64,000 bases of DNA. Source: Moraxella osloensis. Lineage in GTDB: Bacteria > Pseudomonadota > Gammaproteobacteria > Pseudomonadales > Moraxellaceae. Shown here in pieces: positions 36,012 through 44,419 of this stretch (positions are counted from its first letter, which is position 1; each line of letters opens with the position of its first letter). Made by a program: the position numbers and the translations under genes. The stretch spans positions 1 through 64,000 of the forward strand of contig NZ_CP047227.1 in the NCBI RefSeq assembly GCF_009867135.1. Reading direction: 5' to 3'. Under the pieces are notes generated by a model. The model was not told the DNA's origin. It made no database searches and saw only the letters and a program-made list of their open reading frames with translations.

Positions 36012-36199
36012 AGGCGTAAATAATTCGAAAATAGGGTGGTTTGAAAAGGCGTTGAGAACGCTTGAACCGATTATCAGTTCTCATGGATCTTAATAATTTG
36101 AGCATTTAACCTAGACAAGATAAGCCTGCCAATGAGGCTTAAAGTGCTGTCATTAAAATTTGATAATAAAAGTAAGCAAATAGCACAAATTTTATTGTA

Positions 36200-36218
36200 T
36201 ACTACGATATACGTAGTA
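36200..36218. promoter_or_regulatory. Palindromic operator between divergent genes
   Basis: TACTACG and CGTAGTA with a 5-bp spacer make a perfect inverted repeat. A half-site CGTAGT recurs near 36245-36250, just before the XRE gene. This is the likely binding site of the XRE protein. Confidence 0.6.
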
Positions 36219-36269
36219 AATTTACAAATAAAATAGTCGAAATTCGTAGTTTTTGTAAGAGCAAAAACT

Positions 36270-36545
36270 ATGAGTTTACGAGACACCTTTCAAACGAGAT
36301 TCAAACAGGCAAGGAAAGCTAAAAAGCTGACCCAAGAACAATTAGGTATCGCGATTGGATTGGATGAATTTGTGGCAAGCACCCGAATCAACCGTTATGA
36401 AAAAGGCGTGCATTTGCCTGATTTACAGACGTTAGAGAGTATTGCCAACGTTTTAGAGGTATCGCCAGCCTATTTTTTTGCTGAAGATGAATTAGCACTT
36501 ACGATTTTGCAGGTAGTAAAAGAAACTGGCAAAAATTCTAAGTAA
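36270..36545 (+). CDS. XRE-family (Cro/CI-type) HTH regulator
   Basis: A 91-aa protein with one HTH_3 domain (about residues 8-68): RFKQARKAKKLTQEQLGIAI, TRINRYEKGVHLPDL and IANVLEVSPAYFF. The family binds palindromic operators as dimers. The operator palindrome lies 50-70 bp upstream, suggesting autoregulation. Confidence 0.9.
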   Translation: MSLRDTFQTRFKQARKAKKLTQEQLGIAIGLDEFVASTRINRYEKGVHLPDLQTLESIANVLEVSPAYFFAEDELALTILQVVKETGKNSK

Positions 36546-36621
36546 ATGATAGATAAAAATTGACCAAAAAATTTATGGTTTGAGACGTAAAATAGGATTT
36601 TTATTATTTTAAGAGGAAACG

Positions 36622-36885
36622 ATGAAACAACTTTCTAGTCATCTTAAGAATTCGCTCATGGCAGTTTTGCTGTCTATGGGGGCGTCATCATTAGCAAATG
36701 CAGCTACCCAAGATGGTGATATGTGTGGCACAAGTAATTTTACAACTGATACTAAGTTTAAATGCTCCAATTTATTTCAAGGGCAAAGACTTACAGTAGC
36801 AGAAATATATCAACAAGGTTATCGTGTCGTTTCAACCACTATTAATCAAGGTTTCACCATTATCGTTATCGAAAAGCAGAAATAA
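36622..36885 (+). CDS. Small exported protein, 87 aa
   Basis: AGAGGA precedes the ATG. An N-terminal signal peptide (MKQLSSHLKNSLMAVLLSMG, cleavage probably after ANA) is followed by a mature part of about 60 aa with two cysteines (MCGTSNF, FKCSNLF). The C-terminal half (AEIYQQGYRVVSTTI) is typical of small unknown periplasmic proteins. The family is not recognised. It lies two bases before the next gene, so the two form a pair. Confidence 0.65.
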   Translation: MKQLSSHLKNSLMAVLLSMGASSLANAATQDGDMCGTSNFTTDTKFKCSNLFQGQRLTVAEIYQQGYRVVSTTINQGFTIIVIEKQK

Positions 36886-36887
36886 TC

Positions 36888-37223
36888 ATGCATTATCGGC
36901 AACCCATTATGGGTAATTTTCTCTTAAATCATCCCTTATTAAGCGGTATCAAGTTAATGGTCGTCTTTGTATGGTGGCCAGCTTGTCATGACATGACGAT
37001 GGATACTTATACTCACTTTTATTTACCCTTTATTGTGCCGTTACTCTACGGCACAGAAATTATTAGTTTTGGTTTAACGCTATTTGGTTTTGGTGATCTC
37101 GTCTATAAAACGTTGGGCGGCTCTGATTTAACATTCATTCCTTATAGCCCATATCAAAACTATGTTTATATGCCACCTGTAGTTGTAACCCCACCGTCAC
37201 CAACACCTATTGTTATTCATTAA
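36888..37223 (+). CDS. Small membrane protein, 111 aa
   Basis: Begins two bases after the previous stop, so the pair is an operon. Two or three hydrophobic segments (SGIKLMVVFVWWPACHDM; FIVPLLYGTEIISFGLTLFG) are followed by a proline-rich tail (YMPPVVVTPPSPTPIVIH). The family is not recognised. With the exported partner it may form a small envelope module; inference only. Confidence 0.6.
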   Translation: MHYRQPIMGNFLLNHPLLSGIKLMVVFVWWPACHDMTMDTYTHFYLPFIVPLLYGTEIISFGLTLFGFGDLVYKTLGGSDLTFIPYSPYQNYVYMPPVVVTPPSPTPIVIH

Positions 37224-37665
37224 ACCAGCCATCATCATTACTTTTAATAAAATTGTGCAGGTAAAGGCTAATTATTCGATGAGTCAATCTAATGGGTAGT
37301 GCGCGTAAATTCCTATGTTCAGGTCTCTATACATAGTCATTTGTAGTTACTAGTTAGCAACAAAGTATGCGCATCTGCAAAAGAGATAGTATTAACATGG
37401 CGATAAAAAACCATCTGTACACAAAAGATGGCTTAGGATATAGCTAATGACTGGTTGTATCTAACAGGTAAAGGCGCGACTACTAAAATCATCACACAGC
37501 GCTAAGCATAAATCCAAGTTGCCATATTAAGCAGATGTATATTCTCAAAAATAAGACAAAAGCGGATTCATTTAAAAAATAAATTTTTTGTAGAATAAAG
37601 TTAGTTATTTTTCGGGTCAATATCTTATACAATAAGAATTTTAGGAATTGTCTTTAGGGGTAGAG
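37224..37665. other. Non-coding, no gene seen
   Basis: About 440 bp with no supported gene. It carries the promoter region of the following RHH-like gene. Confidence 0.5.
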
Positions 37666-37992
37666 ATGCGTATCAAAACAAAAATTTCATTGAGGATTGA
37701 TGATGATTTATTAAAGATCTTAAAAGACTATTCATCAAACAATTTAACAGCTTGCATTGAAAGTCTAATCTGGAAAGGTTTAATGACGGATTTGGCAGAG
37801 GCAAATCAACAATTAACACTGGCAAAAGCAAGTAAAAATCTTGAAAATAATCAATCCAATGATTTTGAAAAAGAAATGAGGATTGCAACAGTTTTTCTGC
37901 AACAGATGGTCTATAAAATGTCCTTGAAGCAGGGGTTCAAAGAAGAAGAGATAAAGCAACTTCATACAATGATTCAAAAAAAATTTAACTAA
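37666..37992 (+). CDS. RHH-like small protein, 108 aa
   Basis: AGGGG seven bases upstream supports ATG 37666 (MRIKTKISLRIDDDLLKIL) over a TTG 18 bp earlier. The N terminus looks like a ribbon-helix-helix strand and helix, and the C-terminal half is predicted helical (ATVFLQQMVYKMSLKQGF). Similar small proteins occur as plasmid mobilisation accessory factors (relaxosome) or as antitoxins. No relaxase gene is in the window. Confidence 0.55.
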   Translation: MRIKTKISLRIDDDLLKILKDYSSNNLTACIESLIWKGLMTDLAEANQQLTLAKASKNLENNQSNDFEKEMRIATVFLQQMVYKMSLKQGFKEEEIKQLHTMIQKKFN

Positions 37993-38150
37993 AATTAAAA
38001 TCAAGTTATCTAGTTAATTTATCATCAATAAAATTTAGTCATTCTAACCGAAGCATCACTGACTGTATAAAGATTTTTGGTAGTGGTTTGAAAAGTATGC
38101 TGAGGTGAAATAAAAAAGACAGCTTGAGAAAAAGATGATAATTTGAGGTT

Positions 38151-38882
38151 ATGAAGACACAAATTACAATCAGATGCCCAAGCTGTCTGGGTTTAAGTAT
38201 GAAGAAAAATGGCTGGAAAATCTATGGCAAGCAGAACTACCAATGCAAAGACTGTCATCGACAATTCATCCATGAGACAGATTTAAGCTACCAAGGCTGT
38301 AAAAGCGATATTGATGACAAGATACGTTTAATGCTAGTTCGAGGCTGTAGTGTTGCTGACATTGTTGTCATTGAGAAAGTTAGCAAGTACAAAGTATTAA
38401 GCGTTTTGGTCAATTCCAATTACGAGATAAAACCTAAACGACGCTATTATCGAAAACTGCAAGTTGATGATTTTTGGACGTATGTAGGGCATAAGAAGAA
38501 CAAGGTATGGCTAGTCTATGCATACGACTCAGATACCAGTGAGATTGTTGCCTTCGTATGGGGTAAACGTAATCTAAAAACGGCTAGAGAGCTAAGAGCC
38601 AAGCTTGATGCGTTGGGCATTGACTTTGGCTATATCTGCTGTGATAACTGGGATAGTTTTTTAACCGCCTTTGATTTTGACTTTAAACAAGTGGGTAAAC
38701 GCTATACGGTTGATATTGAAGGGAATAACAGTCGCTTTAGGCAAAGGCTTAGGCAAAGGCTTAGGCAAAGGCTTAGGCTTAGGCGTGTATTCCGAAAGAC
38801 GTGTTGTTTTTCTAAGAAATTAGAAAATCATTTTAAAGCATTCAATTTACTGTTTTATTATGTCAATTATGGCTGGGTATAG
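38151..38882 (+). CDS. IS1-family transposase (single-frame)
   Basis: A 243-aa IS1-type transposase. The N-terminal zinc ribbon (RCPSCLGLSMKKNGW, CKDCHRQF) is followed by a DDE domain (LQVDDFWTYVGHKKNKVWLV, YICCDNWDSF, GNNSRF). The C terminus FKAFNLLFYYVNYGWV is typical. It is longer than usual because of a tandem insertion near residues 195-208. Both halves are in one frame, unlike classical IS1 with insA/insB. The element ends were not delimited with confidence. Confidence 0.85.
   Translation: MKTQITIRCPSCLGLSMKKNGWKIYGKQNYQCKDCHRQFIHETDLSYQGCKSDIDDKIRLMLVRGCSVADIVVIEKVSKYKVLSVLVNSNYEIKPKRRYYRKLQVDDFWTYVGHKKNKVWLVYAYDSDTSEIVAFVWGKRNLKTARELRAKLDALGIDFGYICCDNWDSFLTAFDFDFKQVGKRYTVDIEGNNSRFRQRLRQRLRQRLRLRRVFRKTCCFSKKLENHFKAFNLLFYYVNYGWV
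38739..38780 (+). repeat. Tandem 12-bp repeat inside the IS1 transposase
   Basis: AGGCAAAGGCTT is repeated three times (38739-38774) and followed by a half unit AGGCTT. It encodes RQRL repeats directly after the GNNSRF catalytic-region motif. It preserves the frame. Confidence 0.85.
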
Positions 38883-38982
38883 TGAGCATTCTTTTTATAT
38901 CACAGCCTTATTTTTTTTAGCATACCTTATTGTTTTCCATTAATATGTGTTAATCAATCCTATTTATTTAAAAACAAATTTT

Positions 38983-39909
38983 ATGAAACGCAGGCATTTT
39001 TTAAAAACAGCAGTTACCTTACCTTTTTTAAGCCTATCCGTAATTGGATGTGCAACCACAAAGCCTGCTTTATCGGTAACATACAAAACTAACACCCTAT
39101 TGCAAAACTTGCTAAGTGATTTATTGCCAAGTTGGGAAAACAAACTTAACGCCAAAATTGGTATGGCTGTCATTACTGCCAGTAATAACGAGTTAGCAAG
39201 CTATCGAGGAAATGATTTTTTTCCTTTTAATAGTACTATCAAGGCATTCATTGGTGCATATATTTTACATTTAGTTGATAAAGGACAATTGGATTTAGCC
39301 CAAACCTTGCAAATTAAAGCAACAGACTTGCTAGAGTATGCACCACAAAGTAAAAAGTTTTTTGAAGCTAATCAACCTATTAGCATTGCCGAATTGTCTG
39401 AAGCTATGATTACCGTAAGTGACAACACTGCAAGTAATTTATTGCTAGACACAACAGGTGGTTTAAAGCCTTTTAACGACTTTTTGCATCAAATTGGTAA
39501 TAGTGAAGTTATTCTGGTTCATAATGAGCCGTTGCTCAATCGCTCGCATTATGGTGATAAGATTGATACGGCAAAACCTATTGCCTATACCCAAGCTCTA
39601 AAAAATATACTAATGGGTGATATTCTATCTGAGCAAAGCAAGAAACTATTACTGACTTGGTTAATCAACGATAAAGTTGGTGATAGTTTACTACGTAAAC
39701 ATTTGCCTAAAGACTGGCAGATTGGTGATAAAACCGGTGCAGGTGACGAATCAAGAAACATCGTGGCAATCGTTTGGAATTCTCAGAAAGAAGCATATTT
39801 CGTCAGTTTATTTATCACACAGCCATACGATGGTAAATCCCATGATTTTAACAATCAAAAAAGTGTGGCAATAGCAGAAATTGGACAAGCGATTTATTCA
39901 ATTTTATAA
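38983..39909 (+). CDS. Class A beta-lactamase, BRO-like lipoprotein
   Basis: A 308-aa class A serine beta-lactamase from ATG 38983. All active-site motifs are present: STIK (residues 84-87), SDN (146-148), EPLLN (182-186, the Glu166/Asn170 region) and KTG (250-252). The N terminus has a twin-arginine motif (RRHFLK) and a lipobox (VIGC, Cys23), so it should be exported folded by Tat and anchored as a lipoprotein. This layout, and segments such as LLNRSHYGD and LFITQPYDGKS, match the BRO enzymes of Moraxella catarrhalis as I remember them. Expected role is hydrolysis of penicillins. It stands alone between an IS1-type and an IS66 element. Confidence 0.9.
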   Translation: MKRRHFLKTAVTLPFLSLSVIGCATTKPALSVTYKTNTLLQNLLSDLLPSWENKLNAKIGMAVITASNNELASYRGNDFFPFNSTIKAFIGAYILHLVDKGQLDLAQTLQIKATDLLEYAPQSKKFFEANQPISIAELSEAMITVSDNTASNLLLDTTGGLKPFNDFLHQIGNSEVILVHNEPLLNRSHYGDKIDTAKPIAYTQALKNILMGDILSEQSKKLLLTWLINDKVGDSLLRKHLPKDWQIGDKTGAGDESRNIVAIVWNSQKEAYFVSLFITQPYDGKSHDFNNQKSVAIAEIGQAIYSIL

Positions 39910-40098
39910 AGTCTTAAGCGTCAAAACTCAACGAAGTTTAGCAATGCGCTATCCTCCGCAAATTCTAAATTACTGCCTTCTTAAGCACAGATTAGAAAGG
40001 TATATCTCTTCGGTAGTTCAGGGCAGCCCATAAGAAAATCCCAAGTAAATATGCCACTCATTCTTAAGTGACAGTTGCTGACCCAGAGTAGATTAAAA

Positions 40099-40125
40099 AT
40101 GAATTATTTTGAGGCAGAGTTTAAC
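40099..40125 (+). pseudogene. 54-codon gene, first piece
   Basis: ATG 40099 reads MNYFEAEFN up to the target duplication agtttaac of the IS66 copy. After that element the reading continues with KV (42871-42876) and then, beyond an IS630, from 43859. The full reading is MNYFEAEFNKVELLINNGKF and onward, ending at 43990. Confidence 0.65.
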
Positions 40126-40173
40126 GTAAGCATCCGACCATCCCATCTAGTAGCAACCTAAAAAATGCGAGAT

Positions 40174-40201
40174 AGTGCCCACTTCAAAATAAGTAGGCAC
40201 T
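40174..40201 (+). promoter_or_regulatory. Inverted repeat ahead of IS66 tnpA (copy 2)
   Basis: AGTGCCCACTT with AAGTAGGCACT, as in copy 1. It ends just before the tnpA start at 40205. Confidence 0.55.
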
Positions 40202-40204
40202 AAA

Positions 40205-40639
40205 ATGGCACAAATAGACATAACCAAACCGAAGCGACGGACATACAGCAAAGAACTCAAGGCCTATCTTGTAGAACAAGCCTTAACAGGCGAACGCTCG
40301 ATAGCAAGGCTAGCTCAAGGTCACTGCATCAACCCAAATTTATTGCAGAAATGGATAAGAGCTGCCAGAAACAATAAAATTTCAACAACCATCAGCCAAC
40401 CTTTAAAAAGCCTAACTTCCAATATCAACCATACGCTTATTGAACATGAGCCTGCCTTCTTACCTGTTACCCTGCAACATAAAGCCAAGCACGAACCAAC
40501 ACCACAAGCAACTGCCTTAGCTCAAACCATCACAGGCGTAGAACTACAAATTCCTAAGCATAACGGGCTACCCATAAAATTAAGCATTGACCAAATCGAC
40601 AAATATAGCCTCATCGAACTACTGCGGGGGCTACAATGA
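40205..40639 (+). CDS. tnpA: IS66 TnpA (copy 2)
   Basis: 144-aa HTH accessory protein, identical to copy 1 TnpA (KPKRRTYSKELKAYLVEQAL). It overlaps tnpB by four bases. Confidence 0.92.
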   Translation: MAQIDITKPKRRTYSKELKAYLVEQALTGERSIARLAQGHCINPNLLQKWIRAARNNKISTTISQPLKSLTSNINHTLIEHEPAFLPVTLQHKAKHEPTPQATALAQTITGVELQIPKHNGLPIKLSIDQIDKYSLIELLRGLQ

Positions 40640-40992
40640 AACCACTCATCCACCCACAGCAAATCTGGCTATCCACCACCCCCATGGACATGCGAAGTGG
40701 CAGTAACAAACTACTCGCCTTTATCATAGAGCATCATCAAGTCATTCGGCTAGGCTGTGCCTACCTATTCTACAACAAAACAGGCACACGGCTAAAAGTG
40801 CTCATTCATGATGGACTTGGTATCTGGCTATGCACCCGAAGCCTTGACGACAGCAAATTTCATGGCTTAACCAAACAACTCACCGGTGTTTCTAACACAG
40901 GACTCACCATCAGCCACGAGCAATTTCATGCCCTCATTAACGGACTACCTTGGCACAATCTGGGCAAAGAAATCATCACCCTCTGCCTTTAA
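40636..40992 (+). CDS. tnpB: IS66 TnpB (copy 2)
   Basis: 118-aa Orf2/TnpB protein, identical to copy 1 (IWLSTTPMDMRSG, AYLFYNKTGTRLKVL). Confidence 0.93.
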   Translation: MKPLIHPQQIWLSTTPMDMRSGSNKLLAFIIEHHQVIRLGCAYLFYNKTGTRLKVLIHDGLGIWLCTRSLDDSKFHGLTKQLTGVSNTGLTISHEQFHALINGLPWHNLGKEIITLCL

Positions 40993-41079
40993 GCAATCAT
41001 GACGACCATCAACCCAAAAAATCTCAACTATCACCACGGGTAAACTGACAATATATAAGGGTTATGGCAGAATACTGCC

Positions 41080-42843
41080 ATGACCGACGCTCAAACACTC
41101 CTACAACGTATTGCCGAACTTGAAGCCCAAAACGCCCTGCTTGAACAACAAGCAAAACAGCAGGCTGCCATCAATCTATTACTTGAACAACAAAGCAAAC
41201 AACAACAGCAACAACTCATCCATGCTCAAAAGATAGAAACCAAGCTACAAACCGCCCTTAAAAAAGTTCAACAAGAAAATGAACAACTATACTGCACTGT
41301 GCTTGATCTTATTGAAAAGCAGAAAAAACTCATTCATCAACTGTATGGACAAAAAAGCGAAGGATTAACTGCTAAGCAAGACCACTTAAACCAAGAATCT
41401 GCGCTTGAAGACTTATCTGCGCTTGAACAAATACGAGATGACTACCGCAAAGACATAAGCCAAGAGGAACTTGCTGGCTTACCCACCGTTGAACCTATCG
41501 AAGCGGAAAGCCTTATTAGCCAGGACCAAGTAGACCAGTCTTGCATCGAAAAACAAACTAATCCCAAGATCAAACGTCCAAGACATGCTGTTATCCCTGA
41601 CAACCTGGATGTGAAAACCATCGTTCATCAGCCAGCAACGACGATCTGTGCCTGTGGTTGTCAAATGAAGCAAATCGGCCAAGACAAGCAAGATAAACTC
41701 GGCATGATCCCTAAGCGATTTTATATCGAACGTCACGTTTATCCCAAATACACCTGCAACCAATGCGACCGCCAACGACTCATTCAAACCAAAACACCGC
41801 CCCAAATCATTGATAAAAGTATTTCGACCCCTGAGCTATTGGCACATATCCTAATTAGTAAGTACGCCGACCATCAGCCGCTATATCGGCAAAATCTGAT
41901 TTACTTACGAAGTGGGGTGAATATCCCTGATGCGACCATGGCAGATTGGGTCGGACGCTGTGGCGTAGAGCTTGAACCATTGGTGCAACGCCTACGTGAG
42001 TTATTACTGGGTCAGCCGATTCTGCATGCCGATGAAACACCCGTTACCATTATGAAGGTGGGTGGCACATCACCGAAAAAAGGCTATGTGTGGGCATACC
42101 TGACTCCTCAGCATAGCCCTTTTAAAGCGGTGGTATATGACTTTGCGATAAGTCGTCGCAATGAGCATCCTAAAGATTTTCTGCAAAAGTGGCAAGGCAA
42201 GCTGGTTTGCGATGATTATAATGGTTATAAGTTCTTGTTTCATCAGGGCGTTACTGAAATCGGTTGTATGGCACATGCCAGACGTAAGTTTTATGAGCTA
42301 CAGGTAACCGGGCAAAGCCTTGTGAGTTACGAAGCGTTAGAGTTGTTCCAGAAGCTGTACGTCGTTGAGCGTGAGATTGATGAGCGGTTTGAGAAAAATC
42401 AGACCCTAACACCCAGAGATGCCAGTATAGTGAGGCAAATCAGGCAAGCTAAGGCAAAACCGATTGCTGATAGCCTATATCGATGGCTACAAGAGAAAAG
42501 ACAGTTAACCAGTAAGAATGCCGGTATTACCAAGGCAATTGATTATTGTCTGAAACGGTGGATGGCGTTAAGTCGCTATCTAGATGATGGTAATTTGCCG
42601 ATTGATAATAATTGGGCTGAAAATCAGATGCGTCCTTGGGCACTCGGGCGTAAAAACTGGTTGTTCGCAGGTTCGCTCAGAAGTGGTCAGCGGGCGGCAG
42701 TGATTATGTCGCTTGTCCAGTCTGCTAGGTTAAATGGTGTTGATCCTTATGCGTATTTGACTGATGTGCTAAAACGCCTGCCGACCCATAAAGATAAGGA
42801 TATTGATGAGTTACTACCTCATGTTTGGCAACCTCCGCAATAG
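41080..42843 (+). CDS. tnpC: IS66 TnpC DDE transposase (copy 2)
   Basis: 587 aa, intact with HADETPV, CDDYNGYK and NNWAENQMRPWALG. It differs from copy 1 TnpC at GGTSP, QHSPF and HQGVT. All nucleotide differences seen lie within about 350 bp, which suggests gene conversion rather than point drift. Confidence 0.95.
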   Translation: MTDAQTLLQRIAELEAQNALLEQQAKQQAAINLLLEQQSKQQQQQLIHAQKIETKLQTALKKVQQENEQLYCTVLDLIEKQKKLIHQLYGQKSEGLTAKQDHLNQESALEDLSALEQIRDDYRKDISQEELAGLPTVEPIEAESLISQDQVDQSCIEKQTNPKIKRPRHAVIPDNLDVKTIVHQPATTICACGCQMKQIGQDKQDKLGMIPKRFYIERHVYPKYTCNQCDRQRLIQTKTPPQIIDKSISTPELLAHILISKYADHQPLYRQNLIYLRSGVNIPDATMADWVGRCGVELEPLVQRLRELLLGQPILHADETPVTIMKVGGTSPKKGYVWAYLTPQHSPFKAVVYDFAISRRNEHPKDFLQKWQGKLVCDDYNGYKFLFHQGVTEIGCMAHARRKFYELQVTGQSLVSYEALELFQKLYVVEREIDERFEKNQTLTPRDASIVRQIRQAKAKPIADSLYRWLQEKRQLTSKNAGITKAIDYCLKRWMALSRYLDDGNLPIDNNWAENQMRPWALGRKNWLFAGSLRSGQRAAVIMSLVQSARLNGVDPYAYLTDVLKRLPTHKDKDIDELLPHVWQPPQ

Positions 42844-42870
42844 GGTATGGTCGGATGCTTACAGTTTAAC

Positions 42871-42876
42871 AAAGTA
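42871..42876 (+). pseudogene. 54-codon gene, two-codon middle piece
   Basis: aaagta between the IS66 duplication and the IS630 end encodes KV. It bridges the first piece and the piece starting at 43859. The final TA is the IS630 target duplication. Confidence 0.55.
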
Positions 42877-42890
42877 TAGTAAACCCTAAA

Positions 42891-43391
42891 TTAAACTGAA
42901 CAGTATTTAACACAATCATGAAGCGAATCGAAGTCATTAATCGAGAGTTTTACCTTTTGCTTAACCACTGCCCACTTATTCTCCACAGGATTTAACTCAG
43001 GAGAATAAGGTGGTAAGTACAGTAACGTTAAGTTGTATTTTTCGGCAATCTGTTTTAAATCACCACCCCGATGAAAGCGCGCATTATCCATGATTAAAAA
43101 ACGCTGTGGGTAGCTGTCGAGTTCATCTTTAGGCAAAGATTGACCAAGCGTGTGAAGCCAATTTTCTACCGTATCACGCTTACACCCACCTTCAAAGGTC
43201 ACAGGTGCAATCAGTTTAAATTCAGCCATACTCATTGCACCAATAAGATTTAAGCGTTTGCCTTTATTGGCATCCATTTTAGCATAGCAAGGTGTGCCAA
43301 CCGGTGACCAGCTACGATGATAGCTTTGTCTTTGGTAAAAGCCTGTTTCATCCATAAATAGGATGTTGGTCAGACCAAACCAAAAAGCCAT
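42891..43391 (-). CDS. IS630 transposase, catalytic part
   Basis: DDE_3-type domain: ILFMDETGFYQR (D), FLIMDNARFHRG (D) and YSPELNPVENKWAVVK (E). The open frame starts at 43391. Translation is expected to come from the upstream HTH frame by a -1 shift at an A7 run near 43455-43461, after which KTFTYKESDPVKQQ continues in frame into this domain. Confidence 0.88.
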   Translation of the reverse strand: MAFWFGLTNILFMDETGFYQRQSYHRSWSPVGTPCYAKMDANKGKRLNLIGAMSMAEFKLIAPVTFEGGCKRDTVENWLHTLGQSLPKDELDSYPQRFLIMDNARFHRGGDLKQIAEKYNLTLLYLPPYSPELNPVENKWAVVKQKVKLSINDFDSLHDCVKYCSV

Positions 43392-43423
43392 GATAGCTAA
43401 ACATACGCTAAAACCTTGCTGTT

Positions 43424-43804
43424 TTACGGGGTCTGATTCTTTGTAGGTGAAGGTCTTTTTTTAAATGTCCAGTTGATACGATGTAGGGTATCGACAAACG
43501 CATTGTAGGATATACTGACATCGGGATGGTCTTTTAAATATTGTTCCCGTAGCTGTTTAGCGGTGTCAAATTGTTTAGCTTTGACATATCGTTCAAAACT
43601 ATCAAGGTCAGTTATGATGTGTTTTACACCCGTTGGTTGTGCTTTCTTAGGTTCGGTATTGCCTTGGTCCTGGTACAAGGCTATCCAACTGTTAAGCGTG
43701 TTGCGACAGATGCCGAATATTCTAGCTGTTTTGCTTTTGTTATTTGTTTCTTGCCAGTAGGCTATGGTGCGTTTGCGTAAGTCTTGGTCGTATAGGTTTG
43801 GCAT
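43424..43804 (-). CDS. IS630 transposase, HTH part
   Basis: 126-aa N-terminal frame with two HTH regions (YDQDLRKRTIAYWQE; IFGICRNTLNSWIALY). It ends at NQTP and stop. The A-rich slip site just before the end is typical of programmed frameshifting in two-frame IS630 elements, but a simple mutation cannot be excluded. Confidence 0.85.
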   Translation of the reverse strand: MPNLYDQDLRKRTIAYWQETNNKSKTARIFGICRNTLNSWIALYQDQGNTEPKKAQPTGVKHIITDLDSFERYVKAKQFDTAKQLREQYLKDHPDVSISYNAFVDTLHRINWTFKKRPSPTKNQTP

Positions 43805-43858
43805 GGTGCTATCTATGAAAGTTTAAGTTGTGTTCATTATAATACAGGATTTACTATA

Positions 43859-43990
43859 GAATTACTTATCAATAATGGTAAATTTGAATTAGCCTTTACA
43901 AAATTAAATAATATTATTGACAATAATAAGATTAATGAAAAAGAGATTGCTGAAGTTTTAAATCTTAAAGGAGTGATTGTCGATGCTTGA
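43859..43990 (+). pseudogene. 54-codon gene, last piece
   Basis: Reads ELLINNGKFELAFTKLNNII, then DNNKINEKEIAEVLNLKGV and IVDA before a TGA. Rejoined with the two earlier pieces it gives a 54-aa acidic helical protein. The pattern of a short helical repeat with NNGKFELAFTKL is reminiscent of small MafI-like immunity proteins, but the match is weak and the identity is open. Confidence 0.6.
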
Positions 43991-44052
43991 TGTATGCTGA
44001 AAAAAACGGACAAAAATATTTGGTAAACTAGTACCCTAAACAGGAGTTTACC

Positions 44053-44346
44053 ATGAGCAAGAAAAGAGTAGAATACAGCGACACATTCAAAGCTGAAACC
44101 ATCGCCAAAATCAAAGAAAATAACGACAATATCAGCCAAACCGCCAAAAAACTCGGCATACCGATGAACACATTAGCGAACTGGCACAGAAAGGCTGAAA
44201 GCGGTGTACTTGCAGGCACACAAAACTATAACCCTGAACTTATAGCCGCCTTGGATGAAATCAAAGACCTTAAAAAACAACTCAAAATCGCTTAAGAAGA
44301 ACGAGAAATCTTAAAAAAGGCAACGGCGTACTTTGCCAATGAGGAG
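44053..44346 (+). pseudogene. IS3 OrfA with internal stop
   Basis: Reads MSKKRVEYSDTFKAETIAKI, with HTH QTAKKLGIPMNTLANWHRKA. A TAA follows KKQLKIA, after which the same frame goes on EEREILKKATAYFANEEG, the normal IS3 orfA end. It is broken by a point change and then by palindromic insertion b. Confidence 0.9.
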
Positions 44347-44400
44347 GGATAAGCGAAGCACTGCTTCGCTCCGGCGCAAGGCGAGAGCTATGCTTGAGTA
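44346..44400 (+). repeat. Palindromic element (site b), long form
   Basis: Starts GGATAAGC. The core AGCGAAGCACTGCTTCGCT (44352-44370) is a perfect 19-bp palindrome. It continues with GCGCAAGGCGAGAGCTATGC to about 44400. It sits between the orfA end (NEEG) and orfB start (KYAFMQQN), in sense orientation. The same element occupies the equivalent position of another IS3 at 59660-59713. Confidence 0.85.
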
Positions 44401-44419
44401 CCAATAGCCAAGTACGCCT

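Larger units (their letters stand above)
40126..42862 (+). mobile_element. IS66-family element, copy 2
   Basis: 2737 bp, the same length and ends as copy 1 (GTAAGCATCCGACCAT), with a perfect target duplication agtttaac (40118-40125 and 42863-42870). Base differences from copy 1 are confined, as far as I could see, to a patch corresponding to 3851-4198. It is a direct repeat of copy 1, 38 kb away. Confidence 0.97.
42877..43856 (-). mobile_element. IS630-family element
   Basis: 980 bp. The left end TAGTAAACCCT is inverted at the right (AGGATTTACTA), and the flanks are TA dinucleotides (42875-42876 and 43857-43858), the IS630/Tc1 target. It carries two overlapping-phase frames on the minus strand. 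Confidence 0.88.
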
